A stretch of 17,104 bases of DNA, taken from Gaiellasilicea sp035645095 (GTDB lineage Bacteria; Actinomycetota; Thermoleophilia; Gaiellales; Gaiellaceae). The notes beneath the pieces were generated by a model. It saw only the letters and a program-made list of their open reading frames with translations, was not told where the DNA came from and did no database searches. A program made the position numbers and the translations under genes. Location: positions 1 to 17,104 of the forward strand of contig DASQNG010000192.1 of the NCBI GenBank assembly GCA_035645095.1, read 5' to 3'. Below are positions 1 through 8,600 of this stretch, one piece after another. Numbering within the stretch: position 1 is the first letter of the stretch; every line of letters starts with the position of its first letter.

Positions 1-1
1 A

Positions 2-385
2 GTCGTGCTGACGCCGCACGCGGGCGAGCTGGCGCGGCTGCTGGGCCGTGACTCGGCCTGGGTGGACGCACACCGGCTGGAGGCCGTCCGCACCGCGGCC
101 GAGCGCTTCCGCTGCGTCTGCCTGCTGAAGGGGAGCGACACGCTCGTCGCCGCCCCCGGCGCGGGCGTCCTCGTCTGCGGCCCCGGGCCGCCCGCGCTCG
201 CGACCGCCGGCAGCGGCGACGTGCTCACGGGCGTGCTCGCGACCTACCTGGCGAAACGGCTCGAGCCGCGCCTTGCCGCGGCCGCGGCCGCCGTCGCCAC
301 GGCCGAGGCGGCGCGACTCGTCCCGCACGCGACGGGCGTCACCGCAGGCGACGTCGCGGCCGCGCTGCCGCTCGTCGGCGCCTGA
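2..385 (+). CDS. nnrD: ADP-dependent NAD(P)H-hydrate dehydratase, 3' part
   Basis: Partial gene: the frame is open to the left window edge, so only the C-terminal 127 residues are present. The family dehydrates damaged, hydrated NAD(P)H back to NAD(P)H using ADP or ATP, in the cytoplasm. Visible signatures are TPHAGELARLLG at the left edge (the TPHxGE motif), CLLKGSDTLV (the KG.DT strand) and the family's G-S/T-G-D-V-L-T-G loop in TAGSGDVLTG, followed by the alanine-rich helix normal for the end of this ribokinase-like fold. In many bacteria this domain is fused behind an NnrE epimerase domain; whether that holds here cannot be seen. The TGA stop shares one base with the alr start, so the two genes are probably translationally coupled. 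The nnrD-alr pairing is common in bacteria and supports the call. Confidence 0.9.
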   Translation, partial: VVLTPHAGELARLLGRDSAWVDAHRLEAVRTAAERFRCVCLLKGSDTLVAAPGAGVLVCGPGPPALATAGSGDVLTGVLATYLAKRLEPRLAAAAAAVATAEAARLVPHATGVTAGDVAAALPLVGA

Positions 386-1404
386 TGGCGCGGTCGCTCC
401 TCACCGTCGACCTCGGTGCGGTGGGGCGCAACGTGCGCACGCTGCTCGCGGCACTCGCCGGCGCCGAGCTTTGGGCGGTCGTGAAGGCGGACGGCTACGG
501 CCACGGCGCCGTCGACGTCGGCCGGGCCGCGCTCGCCGCCGGAGCGCAAGCCCTGTGCGTCGCGACGGTCGCCGAGGCGCTCGTGCTGCGTAGCGAGCTC
601 GGGCCCGTTCGGCTCGTCGTCCTCGGCCCGGCGGCCGCCGACGAGGTCTCCGAGGCACGCGCCGCCGGACTCGAGCTCACGGTCGCGGACGGCCGCATCC
701 CCGAGGGCGTCCGCGTCCACCTGAAGCTCGACACCGGGATGGGCCGCTGGGGGCTCGCGGAGCTGCCGGCGGCGACGCGGGACGTCGTCGGCTTGATGAG
801 CCACCTCGCCGTTGCCGACGCCGACCCGGCCTTCACGGAGGAGCAGGTGCGCCGCTTCCGGGACGCGACGGCGCCGTTCCCGCACCTCACGCGCCACGTC
901 GCGAACAGCGCGGCGGCGCTCCACCACCCGTCCGCCCGCTTCGACGCCGCCCGCTGCGGGATCGCGCTCTACGGCCTATCGCCGTTCGGGGACGACCCCT
1001 CCGCGCACGGCCTCCAGCCGGTGCTCGCCTGGGAGTCGGAGCTTGCGCAGGTGAAGCTGCTCGAGCCAGGCGCGTCGACGGGCTACGGGCGCCGCTATGT
1101 CGCGGCGGCACCGACGTGGCTCGGGATCGTCCCGGTCGGCTACGCGGACGGGTTCCGGCGCGACCTCACCGGGACGCAGGTGCTCGTCGGAGGGCAGCCG
1201 CGACCGGTCGTCGGCACCGTCTCGATGGACGCGTTCGCCGTCGCCCTCGACCGTGAGCTGCCGCCGGGGACGCCCGTCACGCTGCTCGGCCGCGGCGTCT
1301 CGGCGGAGGCGCACGCGCACGTCGCGGGCACGATCAACTACGAGGTCGTGACCGGTATCCGCGCCGCGCCGGAGCGCGCGCGGCGTGTTGTCGTCGGTGC
1401 TTGA
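385..1404 (+). CDS. alr: Alanine racemase
   Basis: PLP-dependent enzyme interconverting L- and D-alanine for peptidoglycan, cytoplasmic, 339 residues (slightly shorter than the usual 360-390). The N-terminal TIM barrel carries the PLP lysine K34 in AVVKADGYGHG. The second catalytic residue, the tyrosine of the family's xxYG motif, is Y234 in STGYGRRY. VPVGYADGFRRDL and VVGTVSMDAF are the usual C-terminal beta-domain signatures, and the protein ends with the typical INYEV.TGI segment. The ATG at 385 overlaps the upstream TGA by one base and gives a normal N-terminus (SLLTVDLGAVGRNV). Its stop codon lies inside the -35 element of the following copper operon, so the copper genes have their own promoter. 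No missing residues were noticed. Confidence 0.95.
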   Translation: MARSLLTVDLGAVGRNVRTLLAALAGAELWAVVKADGYGHGAVDVGRAALAAGAQALCVATVAEALVLRSELGPVRLVVLGPAAADEVSEARAAGLELTVADGRIPEGVRVHLKLDTGMGRWGLAELPAATRDVVGLMSHLAVADADPAFTEEQVRRFRDATAPFPHLTRHVANSAAALHHPSARFDAARCGIALYGLSPFGDDPSAHGLQPVLAWESELAQVKLLEPGASTGYGRRYVAAAPTWLGIVPVGYADGFRRDLTGTQVLVGGQPRPVVGTVSMDAFAVALDRELPPGTPVTLLGRGVSAEAHAHVAGTINYEVVTGIRAAPERARRVVVGA

Positions 1405-1429
1405 CCTGGATACCCGGGAGGGGTATAGT
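1401..1429 (+). promoter_or_regulatory. Sigma70-type promoter of the copper operon
   Basis: TTGACC at 1401-1406 and TATAGT at 1424-1429 are separated by exactly 17 bases. This is the best promoter match in the window and the only one with a clear -35. The -35 overlaps the alr stop codon. The -10 ends 7 bases before the ATG at 1437, so transcription should start at or within a base or two of that ATG, giving a leaderless mRNA. No Shine-Dalgarno sequence precedes the ATG, which agrees. Confidence 0.8.
1410..1426 (+). promoter_or_regulatory. Probable CsoR operator
   Basis: ATACCC-GGGAG-GGGTAT is a perfect 6+6 inverted repeat with a 5-base spacer. It lies in the -35/-10 spacer and covers half of the -10. 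CsoR repressors are known to bind GC-tract palindromes flanked by TA, of the TACCC...GGGTA kind, and a csoR gene ends this same operon (4563-4847). Bound protein would block RNA polymerase, and Cu(I) would release it. The regulator assignment is inference from motif and context. Confidence 0.75.
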
Positions 1430-1436
1430 GGTGCGC

Positions 1437-1634
1437 ATGGAGATGACCTACACCGTTTCCGGCATGAGCTGCTCCCACTGCGTCGCCGCCGTCACCGAGG
1501 AGGTGCAGGCCGTCGCGGGCGTCGAGTCGGTCGACGTCGACCTCGACACGAAGCTCGTCGTCGTGCGTGGCGACGACCTCGCCGACGACGCGCTGCGCGC
1601 GGCGATCGTCGAGGCCGGCTACACAGCAGCGTGA
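1437..1634 (+). CDS. copZ: Copper chaperone, heavy-metal-associated domain
   Basis: A single 65-residue HMA domain (ferredoxin-like beta-alpha-beta-beta-alpha-beta), cytoplasmic. The Cu(I)-binding MxCxxC motif is present as GMSCSHC (C12, C15), and the C-terminal EAGYTA is typical of CopZ-like proteins. It should carry Cu(I) to the CopA ATPase encoded two genes downstream, or to CsoR. The ATG at 1437 was chosen because the -10 element ends 7 bases upstream. GTG codons at 1428 and 1431 and an ATG at 1443 are in frame, but the GTGs overlap or abut the promoter. The stop TGA is embedded in GTGA with the next start, so translation is coupled. The length is normal for a stand-alone chaperone. Confidence 0.92.
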   Translation: MEMTYTVSGMSCSHCVAAVTEEVQAVAGVESVDVDLDTKLVVVRGDDLADDALRAAIVEAGYTAA

Positions 1635-2425
1635 CGCGGGTCGCGCTCTTCGGCGTCCTCGCGGTCGCGGTCTTCGCGCTCGCGTTCGCCGGAGGGCGCG
1701 TCCTCGACGTCGGCCCACGTACGGTCGCCGAGGCGGCAGCGCACGAGGCGGACGCGCCGACCGGGGAGGACGAGGGGCACGCCGACGCTGCCCCCGCCGG
1801 CCTCGCCGTCGCCGAGCGCGGCTTCCGGCTCGTGGCCGAGCGGACGGAGCTTCGCGGCGGGCGTGGCGAGGAGTTCGTGTTCCGCATCCTCGACGAGGGG
1901 CGGACGGTGCGCGACTTCGACGTGGAGCACGAGCGGCGCCTGCACCTCGTCGTCGTCAAACGCGAGCTCGACGTCTTCCTTCACCTCCATCCCGAGCAGC
2001 GGCGCGACGGCTCGTGGGTGACGCGGCTGCAGTTGCCGGCGGACGGCGTCTACCGCGCCTTCGCCGACTTCACGAGCGCCGGCGAGCGCCGGACGCTCGG
2101 CATCGATCTCTTCGCTCGCGGCGGCGGTGCGACACCGCCTCCGGCGCCCGCCTCGCCGTACGCGACCGAGCTCCGCCGTGACGGCGAGCGCCTCGAGTTC
2201 CGGGTCACGCGCGGCGGCCGGCCGGTGCGGTTCGAGCCGTACCTCGGCGCCGGCGGGCACCTCGTCGTGCTGCGCGAGGGCGACCTCGCCTACATCCACG
2301 CGCACGCAGACGAGGACCGGCTCGCGTTCGACGTGCCTTTCCCGACCCCCGGGCGCTACCGGCTCTTCCTCCAGTTCAAGGCGGACGGCAGCGTCCACAC
2401 GAGGTCGTTCGAGGTGCGGGCGTGA
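1631..2425 (+). CDS. Membrane-anchored extracytoplasmic protein with duplicated HLVV/HxH motif, probable copper handling
   Basis: 264 residues; I do not recognise a named family. It starts at the GTG at 1631 (GTGA overlap with copZ). The N-terminus has one hydrophobic segment (about residues 4-21) that serves as signal or anchor, followed by a His/Asp/Glu-rich linker (HEADAPTGEDEGH). Two similar beta-rich units follow. The first has HLVVVKREL (H105) and FLHLHPE (H118, H120), then GVYRAFADF. The second has HLVVLREGD (H210) and YIHAHAD (H223, H225), then GRYRLFLQF. The histidine spacing H-x12-H-x-H is identical in both units, which start 105 residues apart. Placement between copZ and copA, with overlapping starts and stops on both sides, argues for a role in copper binding or buffering outside the membrane. 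That function is inference. Confidence 0.8.
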   Translation: MTRVALFGVLAVAVFALAFAGGRVLDVGPRTVAEAAAHEADAPTGEDEGHADAAPAGLAVAERGFRLVAERTELRGGRGEEFVFRILDEGRTVRDFDVEHERRLHLVVVKRELDVFLHLHPEQRRDGSWVTRLQLPADGVYRAFADFTSAGERRTLGIDLFARGGGATPPPAPASPYATELRRDGERLEFRVTRGGRPVRFEPYLGAGGHLVVLREGDLAYIHAHADEDRLAFDVPFPTPGRYRLFLQFKADGSVHTRSFEVRA

Positions 2426-4566
2426 GCGTCGAGCGGCTCGAGCTCCCGATCAGCGGGATGACGTGCGCCTCCTGCGCCGTCCGCGTCGAGAAGAAGCTGA
2501 ACAAGCTGGAGGGCGTCGCCGCCTCCGTCAACTACGCCACCGAGCGTGCGGCCGTGGAGTTCGACGCCGAGCGCGTCGCGCCGGCGCAGCTCGTCGACGC
2601 CGTGGAACAAGCCGGCTATCACGCGGTGTTGCCCGCGGACGACGACGAGCCGGAGACGGCGGGCGCGGACGACCCCACACGCTCGCTGCGGCAGCGCCTC
2701 GTCGTCTCGGCGCTGCTCTCGCTGCCCGTGCTCCTGCTGGCGATGGTGCCGCCGCTCCAGTTCGACGGCTGGCAGTGGCTCTCGCTCCAGCTCGCCACGC
2801 CGGTTGTGCTCTGGGCCGGCTGGCCGTTCCACCGCGTCGCGTTCCTGAACGCGCGCCACGGCACCGCGTCGATGGACACGCTGATCTCCGTCGGCACGCT
2901 GGCGGCGTGGGGCTGGTCGGTCGCTGCGCTCTTCTTCCTGGGCGCCGGCGACCTCGAGATGCGGATGCCCTTCGCGCTCGAGCTAGGTGCGGGCGGCGGC
3001 GGGGGCGAGATCTACCTCGAGGTCGCCACCGTGGTGACGACGCTGATCCTGACCGGCCGCTACTTCGAGGCGCGCGCGAAGGGGCGCGCGGGCGATGCGC
3101 TGCGCGCGCTGCTCGAGCTCGGCGCGAAGGACGTCGCGCTGCTCGGACCGGACGGCGAGGAGCGGCGCGTGCCGCTCGAGGAGCTGCGCGTCGGCGACCT
3201 CTTCGTCGTGCGCCCCGGCGAGAAGGTGGCGACCGACGGCGTCGTCGAGGCGGGGGAGTCGTCGCTCGACACGTCGCTCCTGACCGGCGAGAGCGTGCCC
3301 GTCGAGGCCTGGCCCGGCGACCAGGTGATCGGCGCGACCGTCAACGTCTCCGGCCGGCTCGTCGTGCGGGCGACCCACGTGGGCGCCGACACCGCCCTCG
3401 CGCAGATCGGCCGGCTCGTGACGGAGGCACAGACGGGGAAGGCGCCCGTGCAGCGGCTCGCCGACCGCATCTCAGGCGTGTTCGTCCCGATCGTCCTGCT
3501 CCTCGCGGCGGCCACGCTCGGCTTCTGGCTCGGCACCGGCTCCGACGCGACCTTCGGGTTCGCGGCGGCCGTCGCCGTGCTCATCATCGCGTGCCCGTGC
3601 GCGCTCGGCCTCGCGACGCCGACGGCGCTCCTCGTCGGCACCGGCCGCGGCGCGCAGCTCGGCGTGCTGATCAAAGGACCCGAGGTGCTGGAGGGGACGA
3701 GGCGGGCGACCTCGATCGTGCTCGACAAGACGGGGACGGTCACGGAGGGGCGGCTGCGCCTCGCGGACGTCGTGACGCTCGACGGCACGACCCGCCGCGA
3801 GGTGCTGCGTCTCGCTGGCGCGGTCGAGGACGCGAGCGAGCACCCGGTTGCGCGGGCGGTGGCGGAGGCGGCGCGCGCGGAGGTCGGCCCGCTGCCGGTG
3901 GTGACGGGGTTCCGCAACCTGCCCGGTCTCGGCGTCGTCGGCGTCGTGGACGACCGTGAGGTGCGCGTCGACCGCGACGGCGTTCACTGGGGCGGCGAGC
4001 TGCGCGCGCGGCTCGTCGTCGAGGACACGGTGAAGCCGACGAGCGCGGAGGCCGTTCGCGAGCTGCGCGCCCTCGGCCTCACGCCCGTGCTGCTGACCGG
4101 CGACGCCGAGGAGCCGGCTCGGCGGGTGGCCGCCGAGGTCGGGATCGAGCGAGTCGTCGCGGAGGTGCTTCCCGGGGACAAGGTCGCCGAGGTGCGGCGG
4201 CTGCAGGAGGCCGGCGAGGTGGTCGCCATGGTGGGCGACGGCGTCAACGACGCGCCCGCGCTCGCGCAGGCGGATCTCGGGATCGCGATCGGCACCGGGA
4301 CCGACGTCGCGATCCAGGCCTCCGACCTCACGCTCGTCTCGGGCGACCTCCGCGCCGCCGTCGACGCGATCCGGCTCTCGCGCCGCGTGCTCGCGACGAT
4401 CAAGAGCAACCTCTTCTGGGCGTTCGCCTACAACGTCGCGGCCATCCCGCTCGCGGTCGCCGGCCTGTTGAACCCGATCGTCGCCGCCGCCGCGATGGCG
4501 TTCTCCAGCGTCTTCGTCGTCTCGAACTCGCTGCGCCTGCGCGGCTTCAGGAGCGTGCGCGCATGA
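2422..4566 (+). CDS. copA: Cu(I)-exporting P1B-type ATPase
   Basis: 714-residue inner-membrane ATPase that pumps Cu(I) out of the cytoplasm. In order: N-terminal HMA domain with GMTCASC (C15, C18); transmembrane pairs (about 90-175); actuator domain with TGES at 288-291; the membrane metal site CPC at 391-393 in IIACPCALGLATP; phosphorylated aspartate D435 in DKTGT; the P1B-specific HP at 474-475 in SEHPVARA; the hinge GDGVNDAPA at 605-613; and the last two helices with YN (670-671) and MxxSS (692-696). CPC plus YN plus MxxSS is the Cu(I)/Ag(I) P1B-1 signature, so zinc or cadmium export is unlikely. A glycine-rich loop (about residues 190-195) is slightly unusual. The GTG start overlaps the preceding stop by 4 bases, and its own stop overlaps the csoR start by 4. 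Confidence 0.97.
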   Translation: MSVERLELPISGMTCASCAVRVEKKLNKLEGVAASVNYATERAAVEFDAERVAPAQLVDAVEQAGYHAVLPADDDEPETAGADDPTRSLRQRLVVSALLSLPVLLLAMVPPLQFDGWQWLSLQLATPVVLWAGWPFHRVAFLNARHGTASMDTLISVGTLAAWGWSVAALFFLGAGDLEMRMPFALELGAGGGGGEIYLEVATVVTTLILTGRYFEARAKGRAGDALRALLELGAKDVALLGPDGEERRVPLEELRVGDLFVVRPGEKVATDGVVEAGESSLDTSLLTGESVPVEAWPGDQVIGATVNVSGRLVVRATHVGADTALAQIGRLVTEAQTGKAPVQRLADRISGVFVPIVLLLAAATLGFWLGTGSDATFGFAAAVAVLIIACPCALGLATPTALLVGTGRGAQLGVLIKGPEVLEGTRRATSIVLDKTGTVTEGRLRLADVVTLDGTTRREVLRLAGAVEDASEHPVARAVAEAARAEVGPLPVVTGFRNLPGLGVVGVVDDREVRVDRDGVHWGGELRARLVVEDTVKPTSAEAVRELRALGLTPVLLTGDAEEPARRVAAEVGIERVVAEVLPGDKVAEVRRLQEAGEVVAMVGDGVNDAPALAQADLGIAIGTGTDVAIQASDLTLVSGDLRAAVDAIRLSRRVLATIKSNLFWAFAYNVAAIPLAVAGLLNPIVAAAAMAFSSVFVVSNSLRLRGFRSVRA

Positions 4567-4847
4567 GCCACGGCTACGACAAGGACGCACTCGGGAAGCG
4601 CCTGCGCCGGATCGAGGGGCAGGTGCGCGGCATCGAACGGATGGTCGAGGACGACCGCTACTGCATCGACATCCTCACGCAGATCGGCGCGGCGATGACC
4701 GCGCTCGAGAACGTCGGGCTGAAGGTGCTCGACGAGCACGTCAACCACTGCGTCGCGGGTGCGATCGAATCGGGAGACCCCGCAGCGGCACGCGAGAAGA
4801 CCGACGAGCTGCTGGCGGCCGTGCAGCGGTTCGCGAAGGCGCGCTAG
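4563..4847 (+). CDS. csoR: Copper-sensing transcriptional repressor
   Basis: 94-residue all-helical repressor of the CsoR/RcnR family (DUF156), cytoplasmic. The Cu(I) ligands are C34 (in RYCIDIL), H59 and C63 (in HVNHC). The 25- and 4-residue spacings are the same as for Cys36/His61/Cys65 of Mycobacterium tuberculosis CsoR, so this is a copper sensor rather than a nickel (RcnR) or formaldehyde (FrmR) one. The N-terminal KRLRRIEGQVRGIERM is the family's DNA-binding helix region. The ATG overlaps the copA stop (ATGA). As the last gene of the operon it would repress its own promoter through the inverted repeat at 1410-1426, giving negative feedback. Confidence 0.95.
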   Translation: MSHGYDKDALGKRLRRIEGQVRGIERMVEDDRYCIDILTQIGAAMTALENVGLKVLDEHVNHCVAGAIESGDPAAAREKTDELLAAVQRFAKAR

Positions 4848-4869
4848 CTCCCCGAACCCTGTTCGCGGC

Positions 4870-4906
4870 GGACGTGGCCGGGCACTGACCCCGGACGTGG
4901 CCCGGC
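4870..4906. repeat. Direct repeat with embedded inverted repeat between convergent genes, possible terminator
   Basis: The 74-base gap between csoR (+) and the dehydrogenase (-) holds GGACGTGGCC twice (4870-4879 and 4893-4902). It also has a 7-bp inverted repeat, GCCGGGC (4877-4883) and GCCCGGC (4900-4906), with a 16-base loop. The hairpin could work as a bidirectional terminator for the two converging units, but it has no T-tract, so this is weak. Confidence 0.4.
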
Positions 4907-4921
4907 GGAACGGACGCGGCG

Positions 4922-5671
4922 TCAGGGGCGGCGGTAGCCGGCGCGGGCGACGACGCGGGCGACAAGGCTCGGCGCGACCGCCTGCGCGAGCGCGAAGGCG
5001 CGGTACCACCCCGGCACGAAGCTCTCCCGCCTGCCGCGGTCGAGCACGTGGAGGACGTGCTCGGCGACGTCCTCCGGCCTCAGCACGACGCGGCGGAAGA
5101 ACCGACTCGCGAGCATCGTCCGCTGCGGGAACCCCTCCGTCTCGACGAACCCCGGCAGCACCGCCTGCACGAGCACGCCGCGTGGCGCCAGAACCGCCGC
5201 CAACGAGCGCGAGAAGGCGAGCTGGGCGTGCTTCGAGGCCGCGTACGGCCCTGCCGGTGCGAAGGCGACGGCGCCGGCCACCGAGACGACGTTGACGACG
5301 CGGCTGCCCTCCCGCAGCCCCGGGTCGAAGGCGCGTGCGCACCAGACCGAGCCGAGGTAGTTCGTCGCGACGACCGCCTCGATCCGCTCGGGCGGCAGCG
5401 TCAGGAAGTCGCCGCGGCCGGGGACGCCGGCGTTGTTCACGAGCAGGTGGATCTGCGGGTGCCGCTCGAGGACGGCTGCGGCCACCCGGTCGACGGCGGC
5501 GCGGTCGGCGACGTCGCAGACCTCCCACTCGCCGTCGAGCTCGGCTGCGAGCGGCTCGAGCAGCTCCGCGCGGCGGGCGATCAGGACGACGCGCCAGCCG
5601 CGGCGTGCGAGCGCTCGCGCCGTCGCCGCGCCGATCCCGCTCGACGCTCCGGTGACGACGGCCACCCGCAC
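4922..5671 (-). CDS. Short-chain dehydrogenase/reductase
   Basis: 249-residue classical SDR with a Rossmann fold, NAD(P)(H)-dependent, cytoplasmic; substrate unknown. Visible signatures are TGASSGIG at residues 7-14 (cofactor loop), the acidic CDVAD (52-56), NNAG at 79-82, N104 in TNYLG, and the catalytic S130, Y143 and K147 (YAASK). Arginines just after the second strand (ARR) suggest NADP(H) preference. The C-terminal stretch (FVPGWYRAFALAQAVAPSLV) resembles the lipid-associated SDRs with a hydrophobic tail, but the substrate cannot be read from it. The GTG start lies 20 bases after the subtilase stop, so read-through is likely. TAGGGT 6 bases before the start could also give it its own leaderless transcript. 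Confidence 0.9.
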   Translation of the reverse strand: MRVAVVTGASSGIGAATARALARRGWRVVLIARRAELLEPLAAELDGEWEVCDVADRAAVDRVAAAVLERHPQIHLLVNNAGVPGRGDFLTLPPERIEAVVATNYLGSVWCARAFDPGLREGSRVVNVVSVAGAVAFAPAGPYAASKHAQLAFSRSLAAVLAPRGVLVQAVLPGFVETEGFPQRTMLASRFFRRVVLRPEDVAEHVLHVLDRGRRESFVPGWYRAFALAQAVAPSLVARVVARAGYRRP

Positions 5672-5677
5672 CCGGCG

Positions 5678-5683
5678 ACCCTA
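5678..5683 (-). promoter_or_regulatory. Possible -10 element of the SDR gene
   Basis: On the minus strand, TAGGGT ends exactly 6 bases before the GTG start at 5671. It fits the TANNNT spacing seen before other genes in this window and no Shine-Dalgarno sequence is present. No -35 is recognisable. The gene may equally be read from the subtilase transcript. Confidence 0.4.
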
Positions 5684-5691
5684 CCGCGGCG

Positions 5692-8600
5692 TCAGCGGCA
5701 GATGCGGACGACCCGCTGCGCCTCGGCCGTGCGTCCGCGCGCGTCGCGGACGACCGCGCGGAGGAGCTTCGTCCCCTTCGGCGTGCCGCCGCGCCGCCAC
5801 GTCGCGCTGTAGACGCCGCCTGGCCCGCGCTTCACCGTGGCGACGAGCTTCGAGCCGGCCAGGAAGCGAACCGAGCGGACCGCGACCGTCGAGCCCGCGA
5901 CGACGGTCAGCGGCGTCCGCGCGCCGACGCACTCGCGCCGCTCGGGCGCGAGCCAGGTGATCGTGGGGCCGGAGACGACCTCGATGCTCCCCGCGGCGTA
6001 GGCCGTGTTCGGCAGCAGCTCGTCGCCGACGGAGTCGACGTTCTTCGCCTCCTGGAAGTCGGACGCGGACGCCTCGAGCTGCGGCTGCCCGGGGCGCAGC
6101 ACGGGCGCCTCCCGCGGCAGCACGAAGAGCGCGATTCCGGAGAAGGGGTCGTACGCGGACGCCGCCACGAGGACGCGGCCGTAGCCGATCACGAGCGAGT
6201 ACGGGTTCACCCCCGCGCCGCCGTCCAGCACGCGCAGCGCGATCGTGGGGCGGCCCGCCGCCACGCGCGCGGTGACGAGGCCGAGCTCCGGCGGGTCGAC
6301 GTCGTTCACCCACGCCCGCAGGACGTACGAGCCGGCGAGGGAGCGGCCCGTGAAGGGGTCGCGGCCGCTGTCGACGGCGACGTAGTACGTCTTCGTGCGC
6401 GGGAACACCGTCCCGGCCGCGCCGATGTCGAGCGGGTAGTCGATCGTGAGGTTGTTGACGTTCACAGGCGTCCCGGCGTAGCCCTGCACGTCGTTCTCGT
6501 CGCGCGAGCCGAGCATCCAGGGGTGGATCAGCGAACCGGCGCTCGCAGAGACGACGGCGGCGCCGACGTTCACGGCGGGCTCGTCGATCCGGATGCCGTA
6601 CAGCCGCTCTGCGCCGACCTCCTCGACGGGGGGCCCGGTGTAGCTCGGCGGCGGCCCGAAGGCGGCGGCCGGATAGCGATACGCGGAGGCGTGGGAGACG
6701 CCCCGGCGCGTGTCGCCGGACTGGAGGAAGCGGAGCCGCTGGACCGGCACCCGTTCGAGCCCGGGCCGGGTGACGAGGAGCGCGTATGGGACCTTCCGCG
6801 TCACGTCGCCGCGGCGGAGGAGGAGGAACCCGTACGCCTCGCCGGCGGCCGCGTCTGCCGCCGTGCGGGCGAGGACCGGCAGCCGCGCGTCTCCGCCTGG
6901 GGGGAGCGTCACGGAGCCGGGCACGTCCAGGGCGACGCCGCGCGGCTGAGCCTGCGGGCGAACCTCGACCTGCCACGTGCCCGCTCCGTCGCCGGCGTCC
7001 GCGACCGTGAGCAGCAGGGAGGCGGCTCCGGCGCCGCGGTTCGCGTTCAGGTCGCCGAACGAAAGCGAGGCGGGCTCGGTGAAGAGCTTCGGGTCGGCCG
7101 CCGCGACGACGTGGGCGAGACCGCCGCCGCCGAGCAGGACCGGCGCCTCCGCCGTCCGCGCCGTGTCGGCCCACGCTGCCCCCGCCGTCGAGACGAGTGC
7201 CGACTTCACCTGCCGCGGCGACCAGCCGCGGTGCCGCTGGAGCAGCAGCGCGGCCGCCCCCGCCACGTGCGGCGCCGCCATGCTCGTGCCGTCGAACACC
7301 GCGAACGGCCCCCCGGCACGGGGCAGGGTCGCCGACAGGACGGCGCCGCCGGGCGCGCTGACGTCCGGCTTCAGTTGGTGCCCGAACGCGGTGAGGCCGG
7401 CGGAGGAGAAGCTCGTGACGATGCCGCTCCGCTCCGTCTCGAGGCGCTCGACCTCGCGCCCCACACGCACGGGAGCCCGGCCGCCGTGGCCCGCCAGGTA
7501 GGCGCGCAGGTGGGCACCGTCGAGGTCGGAGATCATGCCGCCGCGGAGGTCGACGGGGATCGCGTTCGGCTCGCCCGGACGGTTGTCGACGAAGACGACG
7601 CCGATGGCGCCGGCGGCGGTAGCGCGCCGGTACTTCAGCGCGAACGTGCAGTGCCCCCGCGAGACGAGCGCGAGCGCCCCGCGCAGCGACCCCGGCGCGA
7701 GCGGGGAGGAGCCGCCCTGGCGGTTCCCGGCCGGTCCGCAGAGGTCGTGCGGGACCGGCGCGCCGCGCGGCGAGACGAGCGTGGCGACGTCGACGAGCGC
7801 CTGGTCGCTCGTGCCCCACGCGGCGGGTGCGGCGTGGCCGCCGGCGGGCGCATACGGGATCCGGCGGAGCGCCGCGGGCGCATCCGCGGCGACGAGCCGG
7901 AGCGACGGCGCGAAGACCTGCGCGCTCGACACCGCCGCCACCGAGATCGCATCCGGCGCCGTGCCCGGCGAGCCGGCGGAGCCGAGCCCGTACTGGTCGC
8001 GGTCGTTGCCGGCCGAGATGACCGGCACGACGCCCGCAGCGACGACGCTCCGGACCGCCTCCACGAGCGCGTCGCTTTGCGGGTCGGTCTGCGGGCCGCC
8101 GCCCGAGAAGTTGATCACGTCCATCCCGTCGGCGACTGCGGCCTCGAACGCCGCGACGATCTCGGGCGTGTTGGCGACGTGGCCGACGGGCGTCGGGACG
8201 TTGAAGACGCGGTAATTGCCGATCCACGCGCGCGGCGCGACGCCGCTCAACCCCGGGGTCGCCGGATGGTCGCGGCCGGCCGGAGCGTCGGTGCCGGCGT
8301 TCCCGGCGGCGATCCCGGCGACGTGCGTCCCGTGGAAGGACACGCGCGGGTCGACCGCGAGCCGGCTCCGCTCGTCCGCGTTCGCGCCGACGAAGGAGCG
8401 CGCGACGATCACCTTCGGCGTCGTCCAGCGGGTGCCGCCCTTCGGGAAGCCTTGCGGGTACGCATACCCCTGCGGCGCGAAGAAGCGGTTCGTCTGGTCG
8501 ACGCCGTCGTCGACCACCGCGATCTTCATCCCCTCGCCCGCGGCGCCGCCCGCGCCGGCAACGGCACCCGCGGCGATCACGCCGGGGGTCCGGTTCAGCG

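Noticed and set aside
1385..1630. N-terminal extension of the copper-operon membrane protein across copZ
   Set aside because: It would read copZ in the wrong frame and bury the hydrophobic N-terminal segment; the GTGA overlap at 1631 is the better start.
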